Below are positions 1 through 6,736 of a DNA stretch of 64,000 nucleotides, piece after piece. The stretch is from Streptomyces sp. SA15 (lineage in GTDB: Bacteria > Actinomycetota > Actinomycetes > Streptomycetales > Streptomycetaceae). The stretch lies in NCBI RefSeq assembly GCF_002291145.1, contig NZ_NTGE01000133.1, positions 41,041 to 105,040 on the forward strand, given 5' to 3'. The stretch's first letter is position 1, and every line of letters starts with the position of its first letter. A program made the translations under genes and the position numbers. A model generated the notes under the pieces. It was not told the DNA's origin. It saw only the letters and a program-made list of their open reading frames with translations, and made no database searches.

Positions 1-132
1 GGGGGGCTGGGGATCCGCACCAGCGGTGTGGGCGGCGAGGAGCAGTGAACTCGCCGTGGTGACGGCGAGCGTGGCGATCAGAACGGGTCTCGCAGGAACG
101 GGTCTCGCAGGAACGGTTCTCGTGGTGCGCAC
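1..132 (-). CDS. N-terminus of a secreted protein (partial)
   Basis: Only the first 44 codons are inside the window; the gene runs leftwards off the edge. It starts with GTG, 5 nt after a strong GGAGGAGG ribosome binding site at 138-145. The peptide has basic residues (R2, R5, R10, R16), a hydrophobic core from about residue 17 to 34, and a likely AHTAGA-type cleavage region near residue 40, so it is a signal peptide. Residues 7-17 hold a duplicated VPARP unit that mirrors a 15-nt direct repeat in the DNA. The mature product cannot be identified. Confidence 0.6.
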   Translation of the reverse strand, partial: MRTTRTVPARPVPARPVLIATLAVTTASSLLLAAHTAGADPQPP

Positions 133-317
133 GCGTACCTCCTCCGGGGCTTCCTGAGATCGGTACGGCGAGGTGTACCTGTTCGACTCAACCGCAACAA
201 GAGGGACTTGGTGTCGTTGATGCCCCGGATGGCGCATCCCGAGGGGCTCGGACGGGGCATGCTGAGGCCAGAGGAACACAAACCGCGGCGACGGCGTGTG
301 AGGCGAGGAGAGAGCCC

Positions 318-1181
318 GTGGCAACGATCCCTTCGCTCCCCAGCAGGGACGACGTACTGCGCATGGCCCGCAACACCACCGACATCACCGGCCAACTGCT
401 CGACACGGCCGGGAACATCACCAGAATCGCCCTCAACACCTTCGATCCACGGGACGGTTCGGGCAGCGAGGCGCTGCGCGTGCTGCGCGAGACGACCGCG
501 GAACTGGCCGAGGCGAGCGCGTCCCCGCAGGCCCAGGAGGCCTTCTACCGGATCATCGACACACTGATGCGGCTGGGTACGAGCGGGGCGCCGCTCGCGG
601 TGCACCCGGTGAGCGAGCCGGCCCAGGCGCTGCTGGCGGCGCTGGGCGACAGCCTGCTGCCGGTCCTGGACGCCGTGGAGCCCGCGGTCGAGGAGTTCGC
701 GGCGGCGCTCGGCGACCTGGTCGAGGCGACGTCACCGCTGCTGCCCGCGACGGCGGGCGTGGCCGCGGGCGTGCTCCTCGCGCTCACGCCGGTGATCCGG
801 GAGGCGGCCGAGGTACTGCGCGAGTCGTCCCCCGAGCTCAACCGCATCGCCGACGCCCTGACGGCCGCGCTGGCCCCGCTGATGCCGCTCCAGGTGGCCC
901 TGGCGGAACGCGCGGCCACGGCCGGCGCGGGCGTGCTCCGGGCGACGATCGCCCCGCTGGCCGACCTCACGGAGGCGGCAGCGGCGACGACGAAGGCGGC
1001 CCGCCCGGTGCTGATCGCGGGGGAGGAGCTGGTGGTGGCGGGCCTGGAACAGCTCCAGCCCATGCTGCTGGCGACGGCGTCCCGGGCGGGGCGGGTGGCG
1101 AGAGCGGCGGCGGTACGGGTGTCGGCGGCGGTGTCGCCTGCGGCGGACCAGGGTGTCGTGGTGGCGATGACGCCGGCGTAG
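318..1181 (+). CDS. Ala/Leu-rich helical hypothetical protein
   Basis: This 287-residue protein has no family I can name. Composition is dominated by Ala, Leu, Val and Glu with few aromatics, predicting almost entirely amphipathic helix. The stretch around residues 135-165 (AGVAAGVLLALTPVIREAAE) is hydrophobic enough for a membrane-associated helix but is not a clear transmembrane segment. The GTG start at 318 follows a GGAG motif at 307-310. There is no signal peptide. The coding signature (GC at third positions) is strong, so the gene is real. Phasin-like or apolipoprotein-like helical proteins look similar in composition, but that is only a resemblance. Confidence 0.6.
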   Translation: MATIPSLPSRDDVLRMARNTTDITGQLLDTAGNITRIALNTFDPRDGSGSEALRVLRETTAELAEASASPQAQEAFYRIIDTLMRLGTSGAPLAVHPVSEPAQALLAALGDSLLPVLDAVEPAVEEFAAALGDLVEATSPLLPATAGVAAGVLLALTPVIREAAEVLRESSPELNRIADALTAALAPLMPLQVALAERAATAGAGVLRATIAPLADLTEAAAATTKAARPVLIAGEELVVAGLEQLQPMLLATASRAGRVARAAAVRVSAAVSPAADQGVVVAMTPA

Positions 1182-1206
1182 ACCTTTCAGCCCGGCCGGC
1201 ACCACT

Positions 1207-1310
1207 CAGCCCGTCCGGCGTTTGAGGACGAGGCCCGTTCAGGGCCGACAGCGGGGGTCTGGGGGCGCAGCCCCCAGGAACGGGACGGGAAGGGGCGGAG
1301 GGGGCGAAAA
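1207..1310. repeat. Streptomyces intergenic repeat, copy 1
   Basis: A ~104-bp element beginning CAGCCCGTCCGGCGTTTGAG and ending in a GGGGCGGAGGGGGCGAAA tract. It contains a GC hairpin, CTGGGGGC (1259-1266) with GCCCCCAG (1270-1277). A second copy lies at 17804-17905 in the same orientation. A partial half-copy (CAGCCCGGCCGGC) lies just upstream at 1187-1199. It sits between two + strand genes and could terminate transcription, but no function is shown by the sequence. Confidence 0.8.
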
Positions 1311-1353
1311 CCCCATCCCGGAGCCCCCGCAGCGGAACGGTAAAGTGCCCCCC

Positions 1354-2148
1354 ATGCGCGATCTCGGGGCGGGCTTCAACTACTTGCTACGGGGCCAGAA
1401 GTGGGTGGCCCGGCACGGCAAGCAATACGGCTTCGGCCTGCTCCCCGGCCTGATCACCCTCGTCCTCTACGCGGCCGCGCTCGTCGCGCTCGCGCTCTGG
1501 GGCACGGACGCCGTCGCCTGGGCGACCCCGTTCGCCGACGACTGGTCCAGCCCCTGGCAGGGCCTCTTCCGCGGCTTCCTCACGGCCGTCCTGTTCGCCC
1601 TCGCCCTCCTCCTCTCCGTCCTCACCTTCACCGCGGTCACCCTCCTCATCGGCCAGCCCTTCTACGAGAGCCTCTCCGAGAAAGTCGACCGGGACGTCTC
1701 CCCGGACGGCACCGCCCCCGAGTCCGGCCTGCCCCTGTGGCGCGAACTGTGGATCTCGGCCCGCGACAGCCTCCGCATCCTCGTACGCGCCGCCCTCTGG
1801 GGCATCCTCCTCTTCGCCCTCGGCTTCATCCCCGTCCTCGGCCAGACCGCCGTCCCGGTGACCGGCTTCTTCGTCACCGGCTTCTTCCTCACCCAGGAAC
1901 TCACCTCGGTCGCCCTCCAGCGCCGAGGCGTCGAACTCCGAGACCGCCTCACCCTCCTCCGCTCCCGCAAGCCCCTGATCTGGGGCTTCGGCACGCCGCT
2001 CGCGGTGTCCTTCCTGGTCCCGTTCGTGGCGGTGTTCCTGATGCCGGGGGCGGTCGCGGGCGCCACGCTCATGGCCCGCGAACTCCTCGGCGAGGAGACG
2101 GAGGAGACCGGGGCGGACGACGGGACTCCGAACGAAGTGCGTTCTTGA
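1354..2148 (+). CDS. EI24-domain multi-pass membrane protein
   Basis: 264 residues with the EI24/CysZ-type fold: an N-terminal MRDLGAGFNYLLRG motif, then four to five hydrophobic segments (about residues 27-50, 70-98, 146-172, 195-225) and the conserved loop TLLIGQPFYESLSEKVDRDV near residue 100. The family includes CysZ sulfate channels, but actinobacterial EI24 proteins have no settled substrate. The ATG at 1354 is chosen because the family alignment begins at MRDL; codons upstream of it in the same frame overlap the intergenic repeat. Its TGA stop (2146-2148) lies inside the -35 element of the next gene's promoter. Confidence 0.8.
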   Translation: MRDLGAGFNYLLRGQKWVARHGKQYGFGLLPGLITLVLYAAALVALALWGTDAVAWATPFADDWSSPWQGLFRGFLTAVLFALALLLSVLTFTAVTLLIGQPFYESLSEKVDRDVSPDGTAPESGLPLWRELWISARDSLRILVRAALWGILLFALGFIPVLGQTAVPVTGFFVTGFFLTQELTSVALQRRGVELRDRLTLLRSRKPLIWGFGTPLAVSFLVPFVAVFLMPGAVAGATLMARELLGEETEETGADDGTPNEVRS

Positions 2149-2182
2149 CCTCAAGCAAGCTTGAGCTTCTACGTTCGTGACA
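2145..2182 (+). promoter_or_regulatory. MerR/SoxR-type promoter with palindromic operator
   Basis: -35 TTGACC (2145-2150) and -10 TACGTT (2170-2175) are separated by 19 bp, the over-long spacer used by MerR-family activators. The spacer holds the perfect palindrome CTCAAGC-AA-GCTTGAG (2150-2165), close to SoxR-type boxes. Transcription would begin at or next to the ATG at 2182, so the message is probably leaderless. No SoxR-like gene is adjacent. Confidence 0.7.
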
Positions 2183-2658
2183 TGACGACCACACAGATCA
2201 CGCCGCTCAAGACGTACTCCCACGAGGAACTGGCCGCCCAGCCCATAGGCTTCTGGAGCTCCGAGGCAGGCCGCCGCATGGTCGGCGCCCTGCGCGAGCA
2301 ACTGGCGGTGGAGGACCTGACCCAGCCCCACTGGTGGACGCTCAACCACATCGCCGGCAAGCCCGGCACCTGGACCCGCGCCACGCTCACCGCCCGCCTG
2401 ACGACTTACGACGACCAAGGCACCGACTTCGACGGCGTCTACGACGACCTGATCGCCCGAGGCTGGATGGCGGAGGAAGCGGGCGGCATGACGCTGACCG
2501 AGGAGGGCGAGGCCGGCCGACTGCGCGCCCGCGAGCGGAACCTGGGAGTCCACGAGCGGGCGCACCAGGACGTCGACCCGGCCGACTTCGTCACCACGAT
2601 CAACGTCCTGCGCCGCATGGTCGCCAACCTGGGAGGCAACGGCAACCTGCCCGACTGA
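2182..2658 (+). CDS. Winged-helix (MarR-like) regulator
   Basis: 158 residues. The first ~60 residues carry a hydrophobic core typical of helix-bundle dimerisation (GFWSSEAGRRMVGALREQLA, QPHWWTLNHI), followed by a DDLIARGWMAEEAGGMTLTEEG segment at about 95-118 that reads as the wing and recognition region of MarR-type DNA-binding proteins. There is no Shine-Dalgarno; the ATG lies 6 nt after a -10 box, so the transcript is probably leaderless. Control by a MerR/SoxR-type activator, perhaps in response to redox-active compounds, is inferred from the promoter. Assignment is to the broad fold only. Confidence 0.65.
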   Translation: MTTTQITPLKTYSHEELAAQPIGFWSSEAGRRMVGALREQLAVEDLTQPHWWTLNHIAGKPGTWTRATLTARLTTYDDQGTDFDGVYDDLIARGWMAEEAGGMTLTEEGEAGRLRARERNLGVHERAHQDVDPADFVTTINVLRRMVANLGGNGNLPD

Positions 2659-2662
2659 CGGG

Positions 2663-3904
2663 TCAGCCTCCGGCCGCCACCGTCAGGATCGACCGCACCT
2701 GCCCGATGATGTCCAGCCGATTCCGTACGAACTCCGGATCGGTCACGGAACCGGTCGCCGGATCGGTATTGCCCGCCCCGAACTGCAGCACAGGCGTGTG
2801 CACATGCCCACCCGGCAGCGAGTCCCGCAGCCCCAGCCGGTCCCGCAGCAACGTCGCCCGGTAGGCGATCTCGTTGGAGAGATAGTTCCCGCCGCCCCCT
2901 TGACGGGCCGTCGACCCTTCCGTCGGCCCGTCAGGCCGTACGACGGCCTCGGTGCCGCCCGCCGGGATCTCGGTCACCTGCGTGTTGTCGTACACGGGGA
3001 ACCGCCCGGTGTCCGCGGCCATGATCCTCTCGTACGGCAGGGTCGTCGTCGTCCACTGCGGCTGCGAGGCCGGGTCGCTGACCGGGACGGTCTCGGTCCG
3101 GCCGATGTTGTCGTTGTCAGGGAACCCGCCCCGCCAGGCCCCGTTGGTCCGCTCGACGTCGAACCGGCCTACACGCCCCTGGCTGACAGTGGCGAAGAGA
3201 TCCACCTTCTTCAGATACGGCCGCAGCGTCCGCTCCACGGTCCCTTCCGCGAAGTCCTGCCACCGCACCGGGAACACGACGGTCTCCACGCGCGCCGGCC
3301 CGTCCGCGGTCTCGATCACCGTGCCGTCGAGCGCCAGCGCGGTGGCCCCTGAGGGGTTGGAGATCCGGATGTCCCGGTCCAGCGTGAAGGGGTCGAACCC
3401 GGTGACCAGGATCCGCTTGACCCCCTCGCCCCGCGGATAGCGAACAGCGGTCTGCCCACGCGAGGTCCGCTCCAACGCATTCAGCAGCGAAGCCCGTTGA
3501 ACGTCACTCAACCCGAACCCCGGCTCCCAGGTACGCACATCCCGCGTCATGGCGAGCCGCGCCCAGTACAGCGGCCGGTCGTCGTCCCGACTGAGATCCC
3601 CGCCCGCCGGCCCCCGCCCCTGCGCCCGGTCGACGGCCCGCCGCCACAGCGAGGACCCTTCGCGTACGACGACCCGACGCGCCTCGGCATAGGAGCGGGC
3701 CGCGTCGAGCGTCTCCGCGAACTCCCCTGCCGTGGCGTCGAATCCGGAACGTTTGAGGATCTCCTGGGGCACAGCCCGGTCGAGCCGCTGCTCCTCGACA
3801 GTGGGCGAGGGTCCGGTGTCGGCCGTCGCCGTGGTCGTGGGGGCCGCCAGCCCCGCCAACAGGGCCAGTCCGAGTACGCCGATCCGAACGCGTATGAATG
3901 TCAA
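2663..3904 (-). CDS. Secreted pyroglutamyl-peptidase-I-like protein, Cys replaced by Ser
   Basis: 413 residues with an N-terminal signal peptide (hydrophobic core about residues 8-22). The C-terminal two thirds resemble pyroglutamyl peptidase I (peptidase C15): RILVTGFDPF at 164-173, the SQGRVGRFDVERTNGAW block carrying the catalytic Glu (E251), FPDNDNIG at 261-268, GGGGNYLSNEIAYR at 337-350 and GGHVHTP at 365-371 with the His (H369). The position expected for the nucleophilic Cys is Ser343, so it may be inactive or use another chemistry. The start is a TTG, 10 nt after AAGGA; it was chosen because it preserves the signal peptide. It converges tail to tail with the MarR-like gene (4-nt gap). 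Confidence 0.75.
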   Translation of the reverse strand: MTFIRVRIGVLGLALLAGLAAPTTTATADTGPSPTVEEQRLDRAVPQEILKRSGFDATAGEFAETLDAARSYAEARRVVVREGSSLWRRAVDRAQGRGPAGGDLSRDDDRPLYWARLAMTRDVRTWEPGFGLSDVQRASLLNALERTSRGQTAVRYPRGEGVKRILVTGFDPFTLDRDIRISNPSGATALALDGTVIETADGPARVETVVFPVRWQDFAEGTVERTLRPYLKKVDLFATVSQGRVGRFDVERTNGAWRGGFPDNDNIGRTETVPVSDPASQPQWTTTTLPYERIMAADTGRFPVYDNTQVTEIPAGGTEAVVRPDGPTEGSTARQGGGGNYLSNEIAYRATLLRDRLGLRDSLPGGHVHTPVLQFGAGNTDPATGSVTDPEFVRNRLDIIGQVRSILTVAAGG

Positions 3905-3979
3905 GACAGTTCAGGTCCTTGTGTCGCCGTGGGGAAGCGCTGATACCGAACGGCGGCAGTATCGCGTGACGGAAGTGGT

Positions 3980-4264
3980 CTACGCCATGGGGTGTGGCTC
4001 AGAGGGCAGCATCAGCATGGCGAGAATGAGCAACGGAACCACCTGGAACACAGCGGCTCCACGCAGCCGGACCAGCCACAGCACGACACCGACGGCCGCC
4101 ACCACCCCGCAGGTCGTACCCAGTTCGGCCAGCGGCGGCTCGTACGGCTCGTCGTCATAGCTCGCCGCCCACCCGGTCATGCCCGCCGCCAGCCACCCGT
4201 AGCCCACGGCCAGGATGTTGACGGGCAGCAGACCGAGTACCGCGATGATGTTCCTCCCCCTCAT
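3980..4264 (-). CDS. Small two- to three-helix membrane protein
   Basis: About 94 residues with hydrophobic segments near residues 6-30, 50-66 and 70-86, separated by an acidic, proline-rich loop (DDEPYEPPLAE). I do not recognise a family. The ATG at 4264 is preferred over 4273 because the GAGGA motif is 8 nt upstream of it, whereas it abuts the earlier ATG. The gene lies just downstream of the LysR regulator on the same strand and could be cotranscribed with it. Confidence 0.55.
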   Translation of the reverse strand: MRGRNIIAVLGLLPVNILAVGYGWLAAGMTGWAASYDDEPYEPPLAELGTTCGVVAAVGVVLWLVRLRGAAVFQVVPLLILAMLMLPSEPHPMA

Positions 4265-4312
4265 GCCGCTCATCCTCGCCCTGGGGGCCGGCGAGCGCCT
4301 GAGTACCCGTAC

Positions 4313-5245
4313 CTAGGCCAGCAGGCGGGCGGCCGCCTCCCGCAGTGCCCCGAGGAAGGCCTCCGCGGCCGGTGTGAGCGACCGCCCCCGTATGGTCGCC
4401 GCGTATACGGCCCGCGCGGGCGCCCCTTTGTCCAGCACCGGCAGCAGGGCGACATCCGGGCGCACCGACTCGGCGGCGAGCGCCGGCACCAGGGTCACGC
4501 CGAGCCCGGCGGCGACGTATCCCTGCTTGGCGGTCCACTCGCCGACGACATGCGCGATCCGAGGCCGAAAGCCCTGGCGCACGGCCGCGTCGAGCAGCGT
4601 GCCTTCGGGGCGCGCACTGCCGGAGATCCAGTCGGCGTCGGCCAGTTGGCCGAGCCGCACCGGTCCGCCGTCCGCCAGCGGGTGATCGGCGGGCACGGCG
4701 ACGTACAGCGACTCGTCGAGGAGGTGATGGAGTGCGTACGCCGACGGCAGGGCGCCGCCCGTCGAGGAGACGACCGCCAGATCGAGATGCCCGGCGGTCA
4801 GCCGTTCCAGCAGCACGGGCGTGAAGCCCTCCTCACGGGAGACATGGACGCCGGGGTGACCCGCACGGAAGGTGGCGAGAGCCTGCGGCACCAGCGCGGC
4901 ATCGGCCGAGGCGTACGCCCCGAACCGGAGCCGCCCACCGGCCACTTCGCGCAGGGCCGCCAACTCGCGCCCGGCCCCCTGCAATGCCTCGACGACCGCC
5001 TCCGCGTGCGGCACGAGCAACCGCCCGGCCTCGGTCAGCCGCACGCCCCTGGGCAACCGATCGAACAGCGGGCCTCCGCCCAGCGCCCCCTCCAGTGAGG
5101 AGACCTGCCGCGACACGGCGGATTGGGTCCACCCGAGTCTCCGCGCGGCCACCGTGAACGAACCGTGCCGGGCGACTTCGAGGAACACGCGCAGCCAGAC
5201 CGTGGAGACATCCGGAACGTCGGTCGAGGGATGCGAGTTCGGCAT
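4313..5245 (-). CDS. LysR-family transcriptional regulator
   Basis: About 310 residues. The N-terminal winged helix-turn-helix is clear (WLRVFLEVARHGSFTVAARR, then LGWTQSAVSRQVSSLE), followed by the periplasmic-binding-like effector domain from about residue 90. It faces the RidA gene at 5304 across a ~58-bp promoter region, the usual layout for a LysR activator and its target. No Shine-Dalgarno is visible before either candidate ATG (5245 or 5254), so the exact start is uncertain. The effector is unknown; an imine-producing amino acid is plausible because of RidA, but that is inference. Confidence 0.85.
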   Translation of the reverse strand: MPNSHPSTDVPDVSTVWLRVFLEVARHGSFTVAARRLGWTQSAVSRQVSSLEGALGGGPLFDRLPRGVRLTEAGRLLVPHAEAVVEALQGAGRELAALREVAGGRLRFGAYASADAALVPQALATFRAGHPGVHVSREEGFTPVLLERLTAGHLDLAVVSSTGGALPSAYALHHLLDESLYVAVPADHPLADGGPVRLGQLADADWISGSARPEGTLLDAAVRQGFRPRIAHVVGEWTAKQGYVAAGLGVTLVPALAAESVRPDVALLPVLDKGAPARAVYAATIRGRSLTPAAEAFLGALREAAARLLA

Positions 5246-5267
5246 GACTGCCATGCTAGACATTCGC

Positions 5268-5304
5268 TTGTCGCATTCCGGGTCCCGGCCTAGCGTCGAT
5301 GGCA
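5268..5304 (+). promoter_or_regulatory. ridA promoter, probably leaderless
   Basis: -35 TTGTCG (5268-5273), a 17-bp spacer and -10 TAGCGT (5291-5296), with the RidA ATG 7 nt further on. It occupies the LysR-RidA divergent region, so LysR probably binds here. Confidence 0.6.
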
Positions 5305-5696
5305 TGCAGATCACGTTGGATAACCCCGCCTCCGCCCCCGGCCCCCTCAGTCCCTACTACTCCCAGGTCGCGCGCGTCGAACACGCGGACGGCAGCGCCC
5401 TGTTGTTCGTCTCTGGGCAGATCGCCGAGGGCGCCACGCTCGCCGAGCAGAGCCGGGGTGTCTTCGAGACGCTGGAAGCACTGCTGAACGCACACGGGGC
5501 GAGCCTGGCCGACGTCATCAACATCCGCACGTACCTCACGGACATCGGCAGGCTAGAGGAATACGGCGCCGTACGACGGGAGTTCCTCACCGGGACCCCT
5601 CCCACCAGCATGACCTTCGAGGTGCCCCGGCTGTTCCGGCCGGAGGCGCAGATCGAGATCGAAATCGTGGCGGCCGTACCGGCCGGGCAGCGGTAG
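5304..5696 (+). CDS. RidA-family enamine/imine deaminase
   Basis: 130 residues across the full RidA/YjgF/YER057c/UK114 fold: LLFVSGQIAEGATLAEQSRG at about 35-54, DVINIRTYLTDI at 72-83 and the C-terminal IEIEIVAAVP strand. Family members form trimers and hydrolyse reactive 2-aminoacrylate-type enamines released by PLP enzymes. The usual catalytic Arg near residue 105 is not preserved in the classic form (PTSMTFEVPRLFRPEAQIEIE), so this may belong to one of the Rid subfamilies other than RidA proper. It is transcribed divergently from a LysR regulator and has a leaderless-type promoter. Confidence 0.8.
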   Translation: MQITLDNPASAPGPLSPYYSQVARVEHADGSALLFVSGQIAEGATLAEQSRGVFETLEALLNAHGASLADVINIRTYLTDIGRLEEYGAVRREFLTGTPPTSMTFEVPRLFRPEAQIEIEIVAAVPAGQR

Positions 5697-6044
5697 TTCA
5701 GGGGGCATGATGCCGCCTCGGTGGCGATCGGAAGGCGCGCCCTCGGGCACCCGATCCGGCTGGGGGCACCTCCCAGGCCCTTAAGGCACTGGGGGAGGAC
5801 GGCACCGCCCCGCACCCACCAGAGCGATGGGTGTGGGCATCGGACCGTCCAGGCCGGATACGGCGCCCGGGGGCGTGAGGCTCTGCCCATCAGCGGCCTC
5901 CGGCCGCGGGCCGCCCCCGCGTTCCCGGACCACGGACACGATCCGTGCGTGCCGGACGCGGAGCGAAAGCGGGGGACCAGTGTGCCCAACACCGTTCGGG
6001 GCACGCGGCTGAGCATGGGTTCTGGCAACAGGACTCACTCCCGC
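5697..6044. other. Non-coding gap between convergent genes
   Basis: About 350 bp between the RidA and TetR genes, which converge. It holds one 39-bp Streptomyces repeat (5760-5798) and a GC hairpin around 5897-5911 (CGGCCTCCGGCCGCGG). No reading frame here has a ribosome binding site or a recognisable product. Confidence 0.5.
5760..5798. repeat. Short palindromic intergenic repeat, copy 1
   Basis: Contains CTGGGGGCACCTCCCAG followed by GCCCTTAAGGCACTGGGG and AGG. A second copy at 50401-50433 shares the CCCAGGCCC(T/C)TAAGGCACTGGGG core in the same orientation. Similar CTGGGGGAGG elements are scattered through Streptomyces genomes. Confidence 0.7.
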
Positions 6045-6614
6045 TCAGTCTCTAGGAACGGTCTCGCCCATCAACCCCAGAAAGTCCCGAAACGCCCCCG
6101 CCATGTCCACCGACTCCGGGTCCAGCAGCCACTGGTACTGCAGCCCGTCCATCACGGCGACCAGCAGGGGGGCCGCGCGCTCGGGTGTGAGGCCGTTCGG
6201 CAGCCGGTCGCCGTACTCGGTGCGCAGGACCGTCGCCATCGACTCGCGTACCCGGCCGTACCGCTCGGTGAAGTACGCCCGCGCCGGATGTCCCTCCGTC
6301 ACGCTCTCGCCGAGCAGCGCCGAGAAGGTCTGGATGATGCCGGGCCGCATCGCGTTGTACTCGACGAGTGAGGCGAGCAGGTCGGTCCGCCACGGCCCGG
6401 CGGGCACCGCGTCCCACTTGTCCCGCTCCTCGAGGACGGCCACGAGCAGGGTGTCCTTCGTCGGGAAGTAGTGCAGCAGGCCCTGCTGGGTCAGTCCGAC
6501 CCGTTCCGCCACGGCGGCCAGGCTCGCCCCCCGGTAGCCGCGCTCGGCGATGACCTCGAGGGCGGCCTGGACGATCTCAGCGCGTCGTTCCGCGCTCCTG
6601 GTCCTGGCGTTCAT
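6045..6614 (-). CDS. TetR-family repressor
   Basis: 189 residues with a classic TetR DNA-binding domain: RRAEIVQAALEVIAERGYRG, then SLAAVAERVGLTQQGLLHYF at about residues 31-50. The remaining ~130 residues form the ligand and dimer domain, closest in style to BetI-like members. ATG 6614 is chosen because the domain starts a few residues later; upstream in-frame ATGs lie in the regulatory region. It is divergent from the family 3 glycoside hydrolase gene at 6737, which it probably represses together with itself. Confidence 0.85.
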   Translation of the reverse strand: MNARTRSAERRAEIVQAALEVIAERGYRGASLAAVAERVGLTQQGLLHYFPTKDTLLVAVLEERDKWDAVPAGPWRTDLLASLVEYNAMRPGIIQTFSALLGESVTEGHPARAYFTERYGRVRESMATVLRTEYGDRLPNGLTPERAAPLLVAVMDGLQYQWLLDPESVDMAGAFRDFLGLMGETVPRD

Positions 6615-6648
6615 GGCGTCACCGTACGGCATCCCGAACATCGAAATA

Positions 6649-6662
6649 TAACGCCAGCGTAA
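6649..6662. promoter_or_regulatory. Candidate TetR operator
   Basis: Imperfect palindrome TAACGC-CA-GCGTAA between the TetR and glycoside hydrolase genes. On the minus strand it abuts a TATATT hexamer (6645-6650) that could be the -10 of the repressor. It is short, so the call is tentative. Confidence 0.35.
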
Positions 6663-6736
6663 CGAAACCTACCGGCCTACAGGCGGCAGGTGCACGATGG
6701 GTAGGGCACCGAACGGACTTCAACGAGGAGGCACCG

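Noticed and set aside
5820..6040. Possible small gene on the + strand before the TetR stop
   Set aside because: No ribosome binding site, mixed reading frames and Arg/Pro-rich noise; treated as non-coding.
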